From NCBI GenBank assembly GCA_014773175.1, contig VXCM01001519.1, forward strand, positions 1 to 64,000: 64,000 nucleotides of DNA, in the 5' to 3' direction. This DNA comes from Lucifuga dentata. Taxonomy: Eukaryota; Chordata; Actinopteri; Ophidiiformes; Bythitidae. Below are positions 12,150-23,724 of this stretch, in pieces. Under the pieces are notes generated by a model. It did not search any database and was not told the DNA's origin. It saw only the letters and a list, made by a program, of their open reading frames with translations. The position numbers and the translations under genes were made by a program. The stretch's first letter is position 1; each line of letters opens with the position of its first letter.

Positions 12150-12822
12150 TTAAAGGACCATACCGACCATTTTGCATGTTTGAGCCTAATATGTTAAATT
12201 TTCATACATTACATTACTGACAATCATTTCCCAAAGGATAAAACCNTTGAGCCTAATATGTTAAATTTTCATACATTACATTACTGACAATCATTTCCCA
12301 AAGGATAAAACCTATTTTATCAGTACTGTATGTATTTCAGCTTTCCTGATATTTTGCAAAATCTCTTAATCTTTCAAAATCAAATATTCAAGCGATACAC
12401 CCACCTTAAAAATTGATGTTTCACCTGCTAGTAGTGATGCAGCCTTATGAAGTCATGGTCATTTGAATTTTTCGATAAACACAGGTCTTCTTTTGGGACT
12501 ATATTCCCCGCTGGAGACATGCATTCACTCTGCGCTTTTTATTGCGCTTAAACGCTAAAATTATGTAACTTCGAAAAAAAAAAAACCTGAATACACGTCT
12601 TGTTGGCGATGATGGATTACCTATCCCAACAACGTTTCAAATATCAACAAGTTAATTTTAATAGCGTACCAGAATAAACTAAACCCAATGGTGGTCTGGA
12701 AGGTAGGGAAAAAAAATTTAATTCACTGTTCTAGTAGTATGCTTTAGGAAATTATAGTAACATTATGTGTATGAAGATTGAATATATTAGGCTCGAATAT
12801 GAAAATTGTTGGTATGGTCTAA
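12150..12822 (-). mobile_element. Non-autonomous DNA transposon (MITE-like), copy 2, inverted
   Basis: Begins TTAAAGGACCATACC and ends GGTATGGTCTAAG (right end degraded). Its interior is the reverse complement of the 9460-10063 element; for example TTTTGGGACTATATTCCCCG here corresponds to CGGGGAATATAGTCCCAAAA there. The apparent 673-base length includes a 66-base N-scar duplication (12180-12245 repeated at 12247-12312). Without it the copy is about 606 bp, matching copy 1. Confidence 0.85.
12180..12312. repeat. N-scar direct duplication (66 bp)
   Basis: 12180-12245 and 12247-12312 are identical and separated only by the N at 12246. Copy 1 of the same transposon has this sequence once, which shows that the doubling is not part of the element. 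Confidence 0.9.
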
Positions 12823-13001
12823 GGGAAATGACAACACTTAATCATCTCATGGAATAAATAACTCACGGAACGTACTGAACATCACTCACGAAACATAATC
12901 CTGGAAACTGGTCCAGGCCATTTATGTTACCGGATTTTGTTGTTAAGTTTTGATCTGTTAACAGCAGACAGACGATATTAACCTGTTCTCTTGTTTCTTA
13001 G

Positions 13002-13093
13002 TGCTGAGGGAAGAGCCAACCAGAGGAGACCTCAGGTGGAGAACATATGTGTTGCTGTGAGCATGGATGCTTTTAAAGCATGGAGACAAACAG
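13002..13093 (+). CDS. wdpcp: Exon of probable wdpcp
   Basis: A 92-nt exon between acceptor TTGTTTCTTAG and donor GTGAGC. It enters in phase 2 (CA+T gives His) and leaves in phase 1 (G). It encodes AEGRANQRRPQVENICVAVS followed by MDAFKAWRQT. Phase agreement with the exon at 10286 is exact. The basic patch and short amphipathic segment fit a C-terminal tail rather than a WD40 blade. The same frame closes into an intronic stop shortly after the donor, so the splice is needed for continuation. Confidence 0.6.
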
Positions 13094-13151
13094 GTGAGCG
13101 TCTGTCTTTGTGGGCTGAATGTGTAAGTTTTCTTATCATTACCTCTCATCA

Positions 13152-13153
13152 GC

Positions 13154-13184
<31 letters not shown>
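13152..13184. repeat. (CTGT)n microsatellite
   Basis: Tetranucleotide CTGT/TGTC run of about eight units. Confidence 0.9.
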
Positions 13185-13429
13185 AGCAGGATGTTTGATG
13201 CTGGAGGATTTACTCTCTGAGTGCCCTCTAGTTGGTTAAAGAGAACGCAATAATATAAACAAGTGTTTAGCTGAGAGATTACCGACAGATGATCTGTGAA
13301 CTATTAAACAAGAAAAACTAGGAGCACTTTTCTTTTAACATGAATCTTTATTTAAACTGCACCACTAGCCAAATATCAGGTATTTATTTTTTAGCTTCAT
13401 TGCTGAATTTTAACAATGACTGTCACCAC

Positions 13430-13600
13430 TGTCACATAGTGGGAAATGGTAGCTTTTGTGTTTATCGTGTGGAATACAATCTTCATGAAGAAAGAGTAGA
13501 CCGCACACCGAATTTATAGCTCCCAGAGGTTTATTAAGTGAACATTTCGACCAGCAAGTCTTCCTCAGGCAGATATCTATGTTACAAGACCATAAATACT
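13430..13600 (-). mobile_element. Repeat remnant with Penelope/hammerhead-like motif
   Basis: On the minus strand, CCTGAGGAAGACTTGCTGGT leads directly into CGAAATGTTCACTTAATAAA. This resembles the CTGANGA, stem II, GAAA core of hammerhead ribozymes carried by Penelope-like retroelements, with the fourth core base position changed (CTGAGGA) and a short GAC/GTC stem II. A phrase like this followed by AATAAA and GTGTGCGG is common as a dispersed repeat in fish. No reverse transcriptase frame is nearby. The family call is tentative. Confidence 0.35.
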
Positions 13601-14312
13601 CACAGAGGCAAAACAAACTCCACCATGATGTGTGATGCGCAGCAAAACTAAAAAACAGGAAGTATGCTACAGAACAAATACAGCAATCAACACATCCTAT
13701 GTATATTTATGGATCCCAGACCAAACTAGTAGCTTCACAGTATATGTATACTGGTTCATTTAAACCTGGAGCTTCACCACTTTTCTCCATGAAAACTTGT
13801 TTTCTCGTCCCCTGATATAATGGTTGCATCCACATGGCTGAGCATTGTACAAAAAGCACCATGTCTATCTGGCTATTTATAAATAGTCTTGCTCCACCTG
13901 GAAATACATTGAAGTGCAGAAGTAAAACAGTATTACATATTGAGCAGGATTCATAAAGCATAGCGTCAGACTTAACGTGTCAATCAGGGCAAATATCGTC
14001 ATGCAACCATGTTCTCTCATTCAAATGTCTGTTACCTGCATCTTTCAGCATTTCCTTTTTTACATGTCAGGGAAGCTATTCATGAAAAGCAGAAATTAAG
14101 ACCTGTTTCAGTCTGGTGGTAAATTTCAGTGGTTTGAATTCTAAGAGACATTTTAAACTGTATTTGCCTCATGTGTGTTATAGTCCATAAATTTGATATA
14201 TGTCAGCCAGTTTATTTAAATAAGTTTTGATCCAATCTCACACATTCTCATGGCACTGCACCTCTTCCTCAAGCTTCATCCTCAAATCTCTATCTCTCTC
14301 ACATGCAATACG

Positions 14313-14315
14313 ATA

Positions 14316-14348
<33 letters not shown>

Positions 14349-14350
14349 AC
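14313..14350. repeat. (CA)n microsatellite
   Basis: CA run with one TC interruption. Confidence 0.9.
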
Positions 14351-14499
14351 ACTCCACCCCTCTTGCACCGGGACCACACACTAAAGAGAGTAATGTGTGG
14401 GTCTATTGCTTATCTTAGTTAAAATCTGTTAAAATGTGGAGCTCTAAAGCAGAGAATTTAGGTTTCTTTTGCTGATATAAAGTGTTAATTTTGACACCA

Positions 14500-14665
14500 G
14501 ATAAATCATGGCTCTTAAATATGAAGCAGCTCATTAACACGCTGATCTTCATTTGCTTTTACCTGACACACCTCACAACAACGCTACCTTAATGAGACAT
14601 AGATGTGCTGATTAACGCAAGGGAAGCTTTATGAATGAGCTTCAATTATTGCAGCGATTATTTGG
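14500..14665. promoter_or_regulatory. Candidate regulatory element (unverified)
   Basis: A repeat-free stretch with spaced homeodomain-type cores (CTCATTAACACG, GATTAACGC, TCAATTATTGCAG, GATTATTTGG), inside a probable wdpcp intron next to otx1. Inference from composition and location only. Confidence 0.25.
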
Positions 14666-15039
14666 TGTGAGGCTGTGTGTAGTTACCATGATTTTTTTTT
14701 TTTTAAATGAATTCCAGCCATTGTTTCCTTGTGAAAAAACTGCTCTCGTTGATCTCAGTGTTCCTCAAACTGCCTATAAAAAACCTGTTCAGCTGTTCAT
14801 CATGAACAGTTTCACACAAACAGTAGATATTATTCCAGCTGCCAGTTTCTCAGACACGTTTTAAAACCTGCAACAGTTCTCTGTTGACATTCAGTCTGTT
14901 TTATTCTCTAAATGCAGCCTGAAGTGTTTCTTTCCTAATCTCAGATGTGTCAGATGTCTTTCTGGTCATTTAGGGGAAAAAATACACAGTTGGAAAAAAA
15001 AACTACTTTTCCCACTTTTTCCCCTCCTTGCTGCTCTTT

Positions 15040-15200
15040 CCATTTTAATTATTCCATTTTTGGGGTGATTAGCAATTGTCTCAGTAGCTACCAAATCACT
15101 CTGTCATTTGATAATCCAGACTTGAGGCTGTTGGAGGGAATTTGCATCACAGATTTAAATATCTGTATAAGGCACGCTGGGGTTTTAATGTCACTCATAT
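15040..15200. promoter_or_regulatory. Candidate regulatory element (unverified)
   Basis: A repeat-free stretch with TTAATTATTCC, GATTAGCAATTG, TTTGATAATCC and ATTTAAATATC. It contains an ATAATCC core resembling the K50 homeodomain (OTX-type) TAATCC site. Conservation not tested. Confidence 0.25.
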
Positions 15201-16078
15201 CCTTATTAACAAGCGGCTCAGAGCAAAAGAGATCGCCATGACTGACAACAGTTTACATTTGTTAAAACCCAGTAAAACAACATATCCAACCTTCTGAGTG
15301 AGTATGTAACCTGCTCAGGCATCCTGCCGTGTGTATGTGTGCGTGTGTCTTGAAATGCTGCAGGGCTGTGTGTGTGATTATGCATGGCTAATGCTCAGTT
15401 GTTGGACTTGTTCACAGTGTCGAGACTGGTTTGCAGGAACATCCTAACATTGTACAACATCTTCCTTTTTTTTTTTTTTTTTTTTTTTTTGGCAGAAAGC
15501 ATTGCAGGTGACAGTTTCTGTGTCAATGTAAGTTGATTGATGGGAAAATTATTTTCCATATTGTTTTTGGTTGTCGAATTCTGTAGAATTTCTGTAGACA
15601 GAATTTGACAGAAATCACTCCATTGATACTCTAAGTACATGGCAAATAGTGCATAGCTTCTACACTATAGAATATCATAGGTTGTAGTATAGAATTTGAA
15701 TAGAACAGAATTATAGAATAATTAATCTAATCTAATCTAATTATAGAAATACAATTAGAACAGTATAGAATATTGTAGCGTACCATATACTGCACTGTTG
15801 TTGATATGAATGCATCTGCTGTCTGTAAGTGGTGATTATTTCAGAATTAAGTGGTATGATAGTATAGTAGTGCATATAGTACAGATTCAGACAGAGATGA
15901 CAGATCATATAACATCTACTTAGAACATTTTGAAGCAAAACATTATCTTTGTATTATAATCCATATTACAGACATCTGTATTTCTTTACAACTTGAAGCT
16001 GCACCAAAAATAGATTTTGCTGTATCTATTGTTTAAAGTTGTAGAATCTGACATTTCTGTTTATTCTCTTTCAGGAAG

Positions 16079-16125
16079 AGGAGGATCCTGACACCTTCCA
16101 TGTGGTTCATTTAGGACTGGTTTGA
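16079..16125 (+). CDS. wdpcp: Terminal coding exon of probable wdpcp
   Basis: Using the second AG of a tandem acceptor (TTTCAGGAAG|AG), the phase-1 G of the previous exon completes GAG. The protein then ends EEDPDTFHVVHLGLV before the stop TGA at 16123-16125. The upstream AG, four bases earlier, would give a different frame that stops after about five residues (GRGGS). I prefer the downstream AG because it gives a plausible acidic then hydrophobic C-terminus. A good polypyrimidine tract (TTTATTCTCTTTCAG) precedes it. The 3' untranslated region follows with AATAAA at 16286 and 16445. Confidence 0.55.
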
Positions 16126-16470
16126 AAAAAATTTCACAGGCTCTTATTTGCCTATATTTTTCTTAACAAAGTAGTTGACCACCTGTAGTTTTACCTGGAT
16201 AGACATTTTAATTTCTTATTTGCACAGCAGATGACTATAAGTCATCTACTGTAGTAGATGACTTATAGTCTACTGTAAGTAGAATAATAAATGTAAAGTC
16301 TAAGTAAATTGATTGTGTATTGTAATTTTTGGTAGTGAATCGTACATTTATGAAAGGATGCCATTTACTGATCCAAAGCTATTATTTTTAAAACATGTCA
16401 TAGCACATATAAAACACTGAGCAGCTTGAAGCTCCATGATTGTGAATAAAGGACGTTTAAACCAAAGGAA
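16126..16470 (+). other. Probable wdpcp 3' untranslated region
   Basis: AT-rich sequence after the stop, with candidate polyadenylation signals AATAAA at 16286-16291 and 16445-16450. It includes the perfect hairpin at 16233-16270. The end point is a guess. Confidence 0.35.
16233..16270. repeat. Perfect 18-bp inverted repeat (hairpin)
   Basis: Left arm GACTATAAGTCATCTACT (16233-16250), two-base GT spacer, right arm AGTAGATGACTTATAGTC (16253-16270). Exact reverse complements. Located about 110 bases after the putative wdpcp stop, so it would fold in the transcript if the 3' end assignment is right. Confidence 0.9.
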
Positions 16471-16607
16471 CCTTAAAGAAAACACTTACATAGGGTCTTA
16501 CCTTCAAAAAATGACAGAGAAGGTTTTAAACCTTCCCGTTAATCAGACAAAAAAAATTAAGACTTCCATTTTACTTCCATCAACACTGATATTGAATGTT
16601 CCAGGCT

Positions 16608-16612
<5 letters not shown>

Positions 16613-16639
<27 letters not shown>

Positions 16640-16652
16640 CTGTGTGTGTGTG
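16613..16652. repeat. (GT)n microsatellite
   Basis: GT run with one CT interruption. Confidence 0.9.
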
Positions 16653-19600
16653 GGTTGGCCAAGATTACAGGCCACAGTTTTATTCATGAATAGGAGCCAG
16701 CCAGCGACTTTAAAGCATCGCGCGGAGCCCCTTTCCTGAACAGCAGCCATGGCCGTGTCAGAGCTGTCGACGCGCTGCGCTCACCGACTAATCTGACAGC
16801 GCCGTGCGAGCCCTAATCCCTCACTGTATCCTAATCTATTTACTTTGCATTCTAAGAGGATTTCCACCAAAAAATATACAAGAAGCGATGTTGGAAATGG
16901 ACAGAAGATCAGCGAGGATGCTTTTCTTTTCTTTTTTTTTTTTTTTTTTNTTTTTTTTTTTTTTTTTGTTTTGTTAGCTTTAAAAAAAAATCATTGTATG
17001 TTTTTTTGGGAGTCAATCCCCTGCGAGAGGGATGGGTGAATGGAATTACATTTGTGACTGATACTAATACTTCTCTTATGTAAACATCAAAATGTTATAT
17101 TTCCCCTCCGATGATACAGTCATACAGCGGAGGCTGCTGAAGATAAGTGGCATCTGTCGTTGCCTTTAGTGCGTCTCTTGACACGTTCATAATTTACAAA
17201 CCAAGGCTGCATTATCTCCTGATTGTTTGACTTGGCAGCTTGAATAAAAGCTGCAAAATTGCTTAACAGCTGAGCACAAGTTCCCCTCATCTCACTGATG
17301 GCCGACACTGGCCTTTTTAACATGCAAACTGTTAAATCTCTCCTTTCATAATGCAGCAAACAAAGTACAGTATGAGAGCAAATACTCTCCTCAGTTCCCC
17401 TTAAGTAAGTATGTCAGCTTGTAAAATAATGAATAGTGTATGCTTCATTTAAAATGTGGCCGGCAGCTGTGGTGAAAAACATTGTTGCCTGATACTCAAA
17501 TCTTTGCCATCTGAGATGAGATAGGCTTATTAGTGGCATTAACATACTGCGCAGCATGTTTGAGCTGTGAAACAACCTTGTTAACATTTGGAAATGAATC
17601 AAGCCTCCAGCACTTGCTATTATTCAGGTTATCTGGTTTTTCCTCCGTGTATCAGCTGTGTAGTGTTTCTGCAAAGGCTCTATCACGTGTAACAATAGCT
17701 CTGATTGGACTGATACCGTTTCCCTTAGGGGAGTTGTATGTTTTATAGGTTTGATTCATTCATATCCAAAAGTCAGACCCTTAAAGCATTATAGACACAT
17801 ATGTCAGGATCATTAAAGGCATCAGAGACTAAATTAGTTTAAACTGAGAGGAATCAGATGGATCTAATTCCCTTGAAAGTTGAGGTTCTTGTTATCTTTG
17901 CAAGGTCATTGAATGAGACAAACTTTGTATTGTTTCAGAGAAGAGTACTTATCTGTTGCTTGGTATGTTTTGTTTTTGTTTTTGCTTTCTGAAAAGCCTC
18001 CAAGACAATTGTTTTTGATACTCAGAGATTAGAGCTGCTTGTTTTGTGCCTCAGATTAATGTTAGTTGGATTCTGCTGATACTGGAGTTGATCTTAACGA
18101 TCAAAATTATGCTCTGAATTTTGTGCAGCACCAGTTTGCTGAAATATTTTTTTCTAGTGAAAATGTCATTTGCATTTACTTACAAAGATCGATTACTTTT
18201 GCATGATTTAAAGGTCAAAGTTTATGATTTAGATTTCATATTAATAACCACACTGCCCTGTTACACAGTCAACATTCACACAAACAAGCCTTTTCTTGTT
18301 TGTAGACATGCTGGCATCATTTTTATCAGTTTGACTTCTCGCACAGTTGCTCTTTAGCTTCATATAGGATGAGAAATTTATCACTGAAGAACAAACGCTC
18401 ATCTGAACAAACAAGGCAATGTGCTAAACAGCACTGACAGCAGTCGAGTGAGACATGAGGGCAACATCCTTGTTGGAAGCACTAATGCCTGAAGGCCAAC
18501 AATCTCTGTTGAGCTTTCCCAGGTCTGGAAGGCTGCGAGGAGAGACAAGTTTTGACTTGGGATGAGAGTCCGCTGCATCCTTTCCAGATGAGATAATGCA
18601 GGCCTTTTACAAATACCTTTCTACCTTCCATCCCTTCTCACCCCAACGCAACACGGACTGTAACACGGAAGAGAGGATGTAAACAGGAACACCAAACAAA
18701 GCAAAACTGTCATCTCCAGGTGAATGTGATGGAAGACATTCTGGCAAGCAAACCGGGATAAGGCGAAGTCTGCACGTGCTGCTTTCTATTGTCGAGCCTT
18801 GTCTAATTTGCCATCAGCTACTCCAAGGGAGGAAAGGAGGAAGGAAGTATTCAACAAATGCATTGACCTCTGAACAGAGAGAAAACTCGTACTAGCAGAT
18901 CTGAGTGTTAGGATAGATACTAGCAGCACTGTCAGTCTCATGAAAAGCACCAAAGTCTCTGTTAGCTCTGTTTACTGTGCGTGCTTAACCTCCAGCACGC
19001 TGTAGATTTACCATTTTTAAAAAAGTGAATCTTAGTCTTTTTGTAATGTAAAAGAATGTAAAATCTTTAGTTGTGTAGCTAACATTTCTAAATTTCTGTG
19101 AAAACCAGCTATGCCAAGTCCTCTGCTGAGTATCTATTTCATTCATTCCTTCAACGAGCAGGTGTAAATGCATCATTGAAATAAACTGACAACTGAAGCA
19201 AAAAGCTGCTGAAACTTCTCATCTCCTCACTTTGTTTTTGAGATAAAATACTAGTCAGCTACGATTATAGTACCATTTTTGCTACTCTCAGCGGGCACCC
19301 CAAACAGAGCCACCAAAGGACTCCTACAGAAGTGACTCTCCTGACACTTTGGAAAAGGTGACTAATGGGCCAAAGTCCCCAAACGTCAGAAAACCCTTGA
19401 ATTCTACATGTAACTAATCAAAACAATGAGTGAAGCAATTAAAAACAGGAAGGACTGCTGAAGCTCCAGCTGTTGGAGCTCAGGAGAGCCTCACAGACAT
19501 CATGGGCTCTATGCAAACCCAATAAGAATTTCATGAATGCTCTCAGCGCCTTGTATCATAGGGGTGACTAAGCTGCTTTTACTACACCAGCTTGGCTGTT

Positions 19601-22557
19601 ATTTACCACCTGGACTCAACTGTGAAATCTCCTCATAGGAACCAATGGCATTTTCACCTTCTTTGACTTTGGATGAGCTGGATTCAAGAGGTTGTTGGTG
19701 GCTTTATTCGCTTTAATATTTTGCAGCAGCTAACCTGTGAGCCGGAGCGGAAAAGGTTAATCTTTGCTGTCTACATTTCAAAATCACAAACTAGCCCAAA
19801 ACATTCTGAGTTGTCAGACAAAAAAAAAAAAAAAAANAAAAAAAAAAAAAAAAGAAAAGAGAAAAAGCTGCGTGACCACTTTCACTGCCTAAGGCAGTTT
19901 GATTGTCGTGCGCAGACGTTATTGGCAATAAACAAAACAAGAAAAAAAGAACAAGGCCGTGTCTGACAAAGCAGAGAAACCAGAGACGGTAGCGCTGACT
20001 ACACCCATGTCTCTGCACAGTTGACCCCACATTAACCTCCCAGGTAAATTTAATCCTCCTCTGTATTACCCCTCCATCCTCATGCTGGAATACAAACACA
20101 CCAGGATGCCAAAGCCTGCTGAAACAGCCAATGAAAGACAAGATTGCATTTTTTTTTTTTTTTTTTTTGTCCTCCATTGGAAATGAAAGACAAGAAGACA
20201 GTCCCAGCATGCAGGCTGCTATTATTTCATCTCCTGGTCCTTCGACTCTCTCTCTTTGTTTCTGATTCACATATACTGGCACATACACTGATATACTCAC
20301 ACACACATTCACTCCACAAGGCCTGTAAAGTCTCTCTAACCAAACACACATAGTTTGGGGCCAATCCTTTATCTTTTTGTCTTCAATAAAGATCACAGCC
20401 AGTCATCCAAAAAATAAAAAAAAAACTGTCCATTCCAGTTCATTTCCTGGACTCAAGAGAGCAAAATTTCAACAGGTTCGTCTCCCCACATTCACACACA
20501 CTCAGTGGAGCAGGCAAGAGGCTAAAAGGTTGACAGTTGACAACAGGCAAAGTGGCACAATTGATTGTCGTATTGATCACACTATCATGAGGGAGTCTAA
20601 GCAGTGAAGGCTTCAGTCTGAGCTCAGGTTAAAACACCACTGATCACACACATACACACACTCATGTACACAGGGCTTAGACTGATGAATTGGTCCAATA
20701 ACAACCTTTTATTTTGTCACGTATCAGTCAGTCATGATGGCTACCTGAAAGGAGCTACAGCACATTTTATATTGATCAAATATTCAATTGTGGCTTCTCA
20801 TTTAAAGGCCAAAGTGTTGACCATTTCCGAGATTTATTGACCCTCATGGCAACCCTGATCATGTTTCACTTTTTGCATGAAAAAAAAAACTGCTGCAGAA
20901 ATTGATTATTGTGACTTACTGTAAGTGTAAAAAATAAATTAAAAGAAAATCTTTTCAAGTACTACAAGAATTTGGACAATAACAAAAATTGACTTTGAGT
21001 AGATGCTATCATCGCCACAATTGCTCCAGCCCTCTGTAGGTCCTTTTTTGATAGTTGCTCCTCCTACGTGATGCCAAACCTCTTTTTAAATTCCCTGCTC
21101 CCTTTTTTGATCCTATGAGGGACATATAGGATTCTTGATAAATATTCAGTCAGTAAATGTTCTGTAAATTTGGTCTAGAAACTGACTGGACTGTCTGTGG
21201 TTAGTTGTTTTGTTTTTTTGTTTTTTTTTTTTAACAAGGAATGTCTGACAGAAATTGAGATTTAATTTTAATTTATGCTCATGTACATATTAAAAAAAAG
21301 TTTTCCTGGTTTTTGATTTACTTTTAAATTGTAGGTAGTTTAGTTTTTTACTTTTTACTTCACTATGGCTGTTCATGTATCACGTTTTCACGTTTTAGAG
21401 TTTTTTGGGTTTTTTTGTTTGTTTTTTTTTTTTGCAGTGACATTTAGGAGTGAGATACTTGTTGATTGAGTGTATTTTAATATGTTTAAGTTAATTTTAG
21501 TCCCAACATAAGATGCACTTATACACTACGTCTGAACTATTACACACTTGGTCTTAACTTACTCAGGTTAACATTAACCTGTGCAAACAACTTGTAAAAC
21601 AAATCGTACTTTATCTCCTCATAACATTGAAAAATGTTTTGTTTTGTTTTTTCTCAAAACATGAATGTAACACTTAGCCACAAATTTCAGCTCATGCATT
21701 TGTTTTTGGCTTAATTTGGCTTAAATTGAATTTGACATCTGAGTACATCTCCACAGCAAAATGACTTATTGTTTATCTAATAGTTATGCAGCTTCTTGCA
21801 TTTGAAAGCATCAAGGTGGAAATAGTGAATGTTTTTGTTATTAATCACTGTGTTATTGAACTGTACAATTAACTACAAAGATTATTCATGTTTTTTGAAG
21901 GGAATGATATAATCTTAATACAAAAGTACCAGCAGCTACATAGACATTTACTGGTTAAATTAGAGTGAGGTGGCTCTTTGATTCTCCTTAAAAGCAAAAT
22001 GCATACATGGAAACATAATCCAGTGTGAAGCTTCAAGAGAATTAATGACTGAAAACCTACAAGAAATTGTTGCTCAACATAAAGGGGATATTTTACTTAA
22101 AAGAATTAGAATAATTGTGATGTTAAAAATAAGACTTTTCTGAATGTCAGGTATTTTCCTCTGAGTTCCTTTCAGGTCTGCTTTGTTTGAACACCTAACC
22201 CTGTTTTACCTGCAGCTCTGACACCTTTAAATACGCCCAATTTAATTTTCCACTGTAGACAATGTACCATTTATGATCAGAGGCCTATTTTTCTTCTTCA
22301 CTATAGCATTTTGTTGTGGTTGGTTTTCTTCTTGCATGCCTGGAAGCATTTTGGTGGCTGCTCTTTGTTAATTTTGACATAGATTCAAAGCTAAAAGCCT
22401 TTAATATATATATATATATAAGCTAACTTTATAACTAAGCCAGTGTGCGTGGAAATGTGTTTTTCATACAGTATTTTCGACTAAATTGAAATCTGCTCCT
22501 GATAACTTTCATATGAAAATCATAAGTTATTTCATTGTTTTTTTTTTCATTTGTTTA

Positions 22558-22563
22558 CACACA

Positions 22564-22604
<41 letters not shown>

Positions 22605-22640
22605 ACACACACATATAGGATATATATATAGATAGATATA
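22558..22640. repeat. (CA)n/(TA)n compound microsatellite
   Basis: CA run followed by TATATA and GATA-like units. Confidence 0.85.
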
Positions 22641-22663
22641 TAGATATGTGTATATATAAAGAC

Positions 22664-22705
22664 AGTCACATTTTTTTGCTTATATATAAGCAAAAAAATG
22701 TGACT
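22664..22705. repeat. Perfect 42-bp palindrome
   Basis: Begins AGTCACATTTTTTTGC, passes through a TTATATATAA centre and ends GCAAAAAAATGTGACT. Both 21-base arms match with no spacer. It directly follows a TATA/GATA simple-sequence tract. Confidence 0.9.
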
Positions 22706-22984
22706 TGGTCTTTTTTGGGGGGGTTTGTTGACCTGCTGTTCTGCTGTTTTAACCATTTAACTTGCTTCTAAAGGGTTATATTCCCCGTTTCAAGTCTGAC
22801 ATATTGATTGTGTCCACATCCCCAGAAGAAACATTTTTAAGTGACTTCTTCTTTTCCAGAGCAAACCAAGCGAAATGCTTCCAGCTTTGATTTCTGTGTG
22901 TTAGGCGGTGAGCAGGTGTCTCATGTGGCTCTCTGAAACTACTTACACAATCCCAAGATTGGTTGTAAATGTTTGTTTGATGCA

Positions 22985-23113
22985 AATCCGACAAATCCGC
23001 CGCTGTTTGTGGACACTCGCTGCGCCGTTTGCGCGTCTTGGCGCAAATNAATCCGACAAATCCGCCGCTGTTTGTGGACACTCGCTGCGCCGTTTGCGCG
23101 TCTTGGCGCAAAT
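22985..23113. repeat. N-scar direct duplication (64 bp), CpG-rich
   Basis: 22985-23048 and 23050-23113 are identical and flank the N at 23049. The repeated unit includes a small inverted repeat, TTTGCGC/GCGCAAA. The doubling is probably artefactual. Confidence 0.9.
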
Positions 23114-23172
23114 TTGTTTAATGTCCCGGTTGCCAGATATTTATTCAGCTGCTGTTAGCTTCATTTACATAC

Positions 23173-23175
<3 letters not shown>

Positions 23176-23232
<57 letters not shown>
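23176..23232. repeat. (GA)n microsatellite
   Basis: Long uninterrupted GA run. Confidence 0.95.
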
Positions 23233-23234
<2 letters not shown>

Positions 23235-23724
23235 AAATTACACGTTTAATAACGTGTTTTGAAGAAATCGGTAATCAAATCAAGATTTTGTGTGACAAAA
23301 CTGAGCCCAGTTAGGATCTGTATAAGTCCATTCTGTGTACATTTAGAGTTTTTCGACTGTAAGTGAGAACATAATGAATATGAAGTTTTAATAAAACTGT
23401 AGCCAAGGAGGGAGAAAAACGCGCAGAATTTCTTTTTTTTCCTTTTCTTTTTTCTTTTTTTTTATATCACAAGGCCAGTGTTTTATTGAGTTAATTAATG
23501 AAGGTGTAAATGTGCTTTGAATGCGTCTGCCGTAGTTTCTTTTGCTCGGTGCGGCCTTCACTGCTTTAAACATGCTCGTTCAAAACAACCTTGCCAGAGC
23601 ACTGACGTGTTTACTTGCCCTTTTATAATGCGTTTATGCCTGCGAGCTTAAACACATTACACACCACGCACACGCACACACACACACACACATCTGACCC
23701 CCCTAACCTAGCCCCACCTACGTA

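Larger units (their letters stand above)
10395..13001. other. Probable wdpcp intron, 2.6 kb
   Basis: No exon seen. It contains short GT-rich sequence after the donor, a (GA)n tract at 11234-11285, a second (GA)n at 11670-11696, an N at 11508, and the second transposon copy at 12150-12822. Confidence 0.5.
13094..16078. other. Probable wdpcp last intron, 3.0 kb
   Basis: No exon recognised. It contains (CTGT)n at 13152-13184, a Penelope/hammerhead-like repeat remnant around 13430-13600, (CA)n at 14313-14350, two repeat-poor candidate regulatory stretches (14500-14665 and 15040-15200), a 26-base poly-T near 15465-15490, and an AT-rich TAGAAT-repetitive stretch at 15660-15780. Confidence 0.5.

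Noticed and set aside
19791..20396. 201-codon minus-strand open frame
   Set aside because: Runs through a poly-A/N scar and other homopolymers, has no recognisable domain, and is interrupted by an unknown residue. Compositional frame.
22985..23113. Tandem CpG-rich repeat with an E2F-like TTGGCGCAAA
   Set aside because: The tandem arrangement is explained by the N scar. The single unit is not enough to call a regulatory site.
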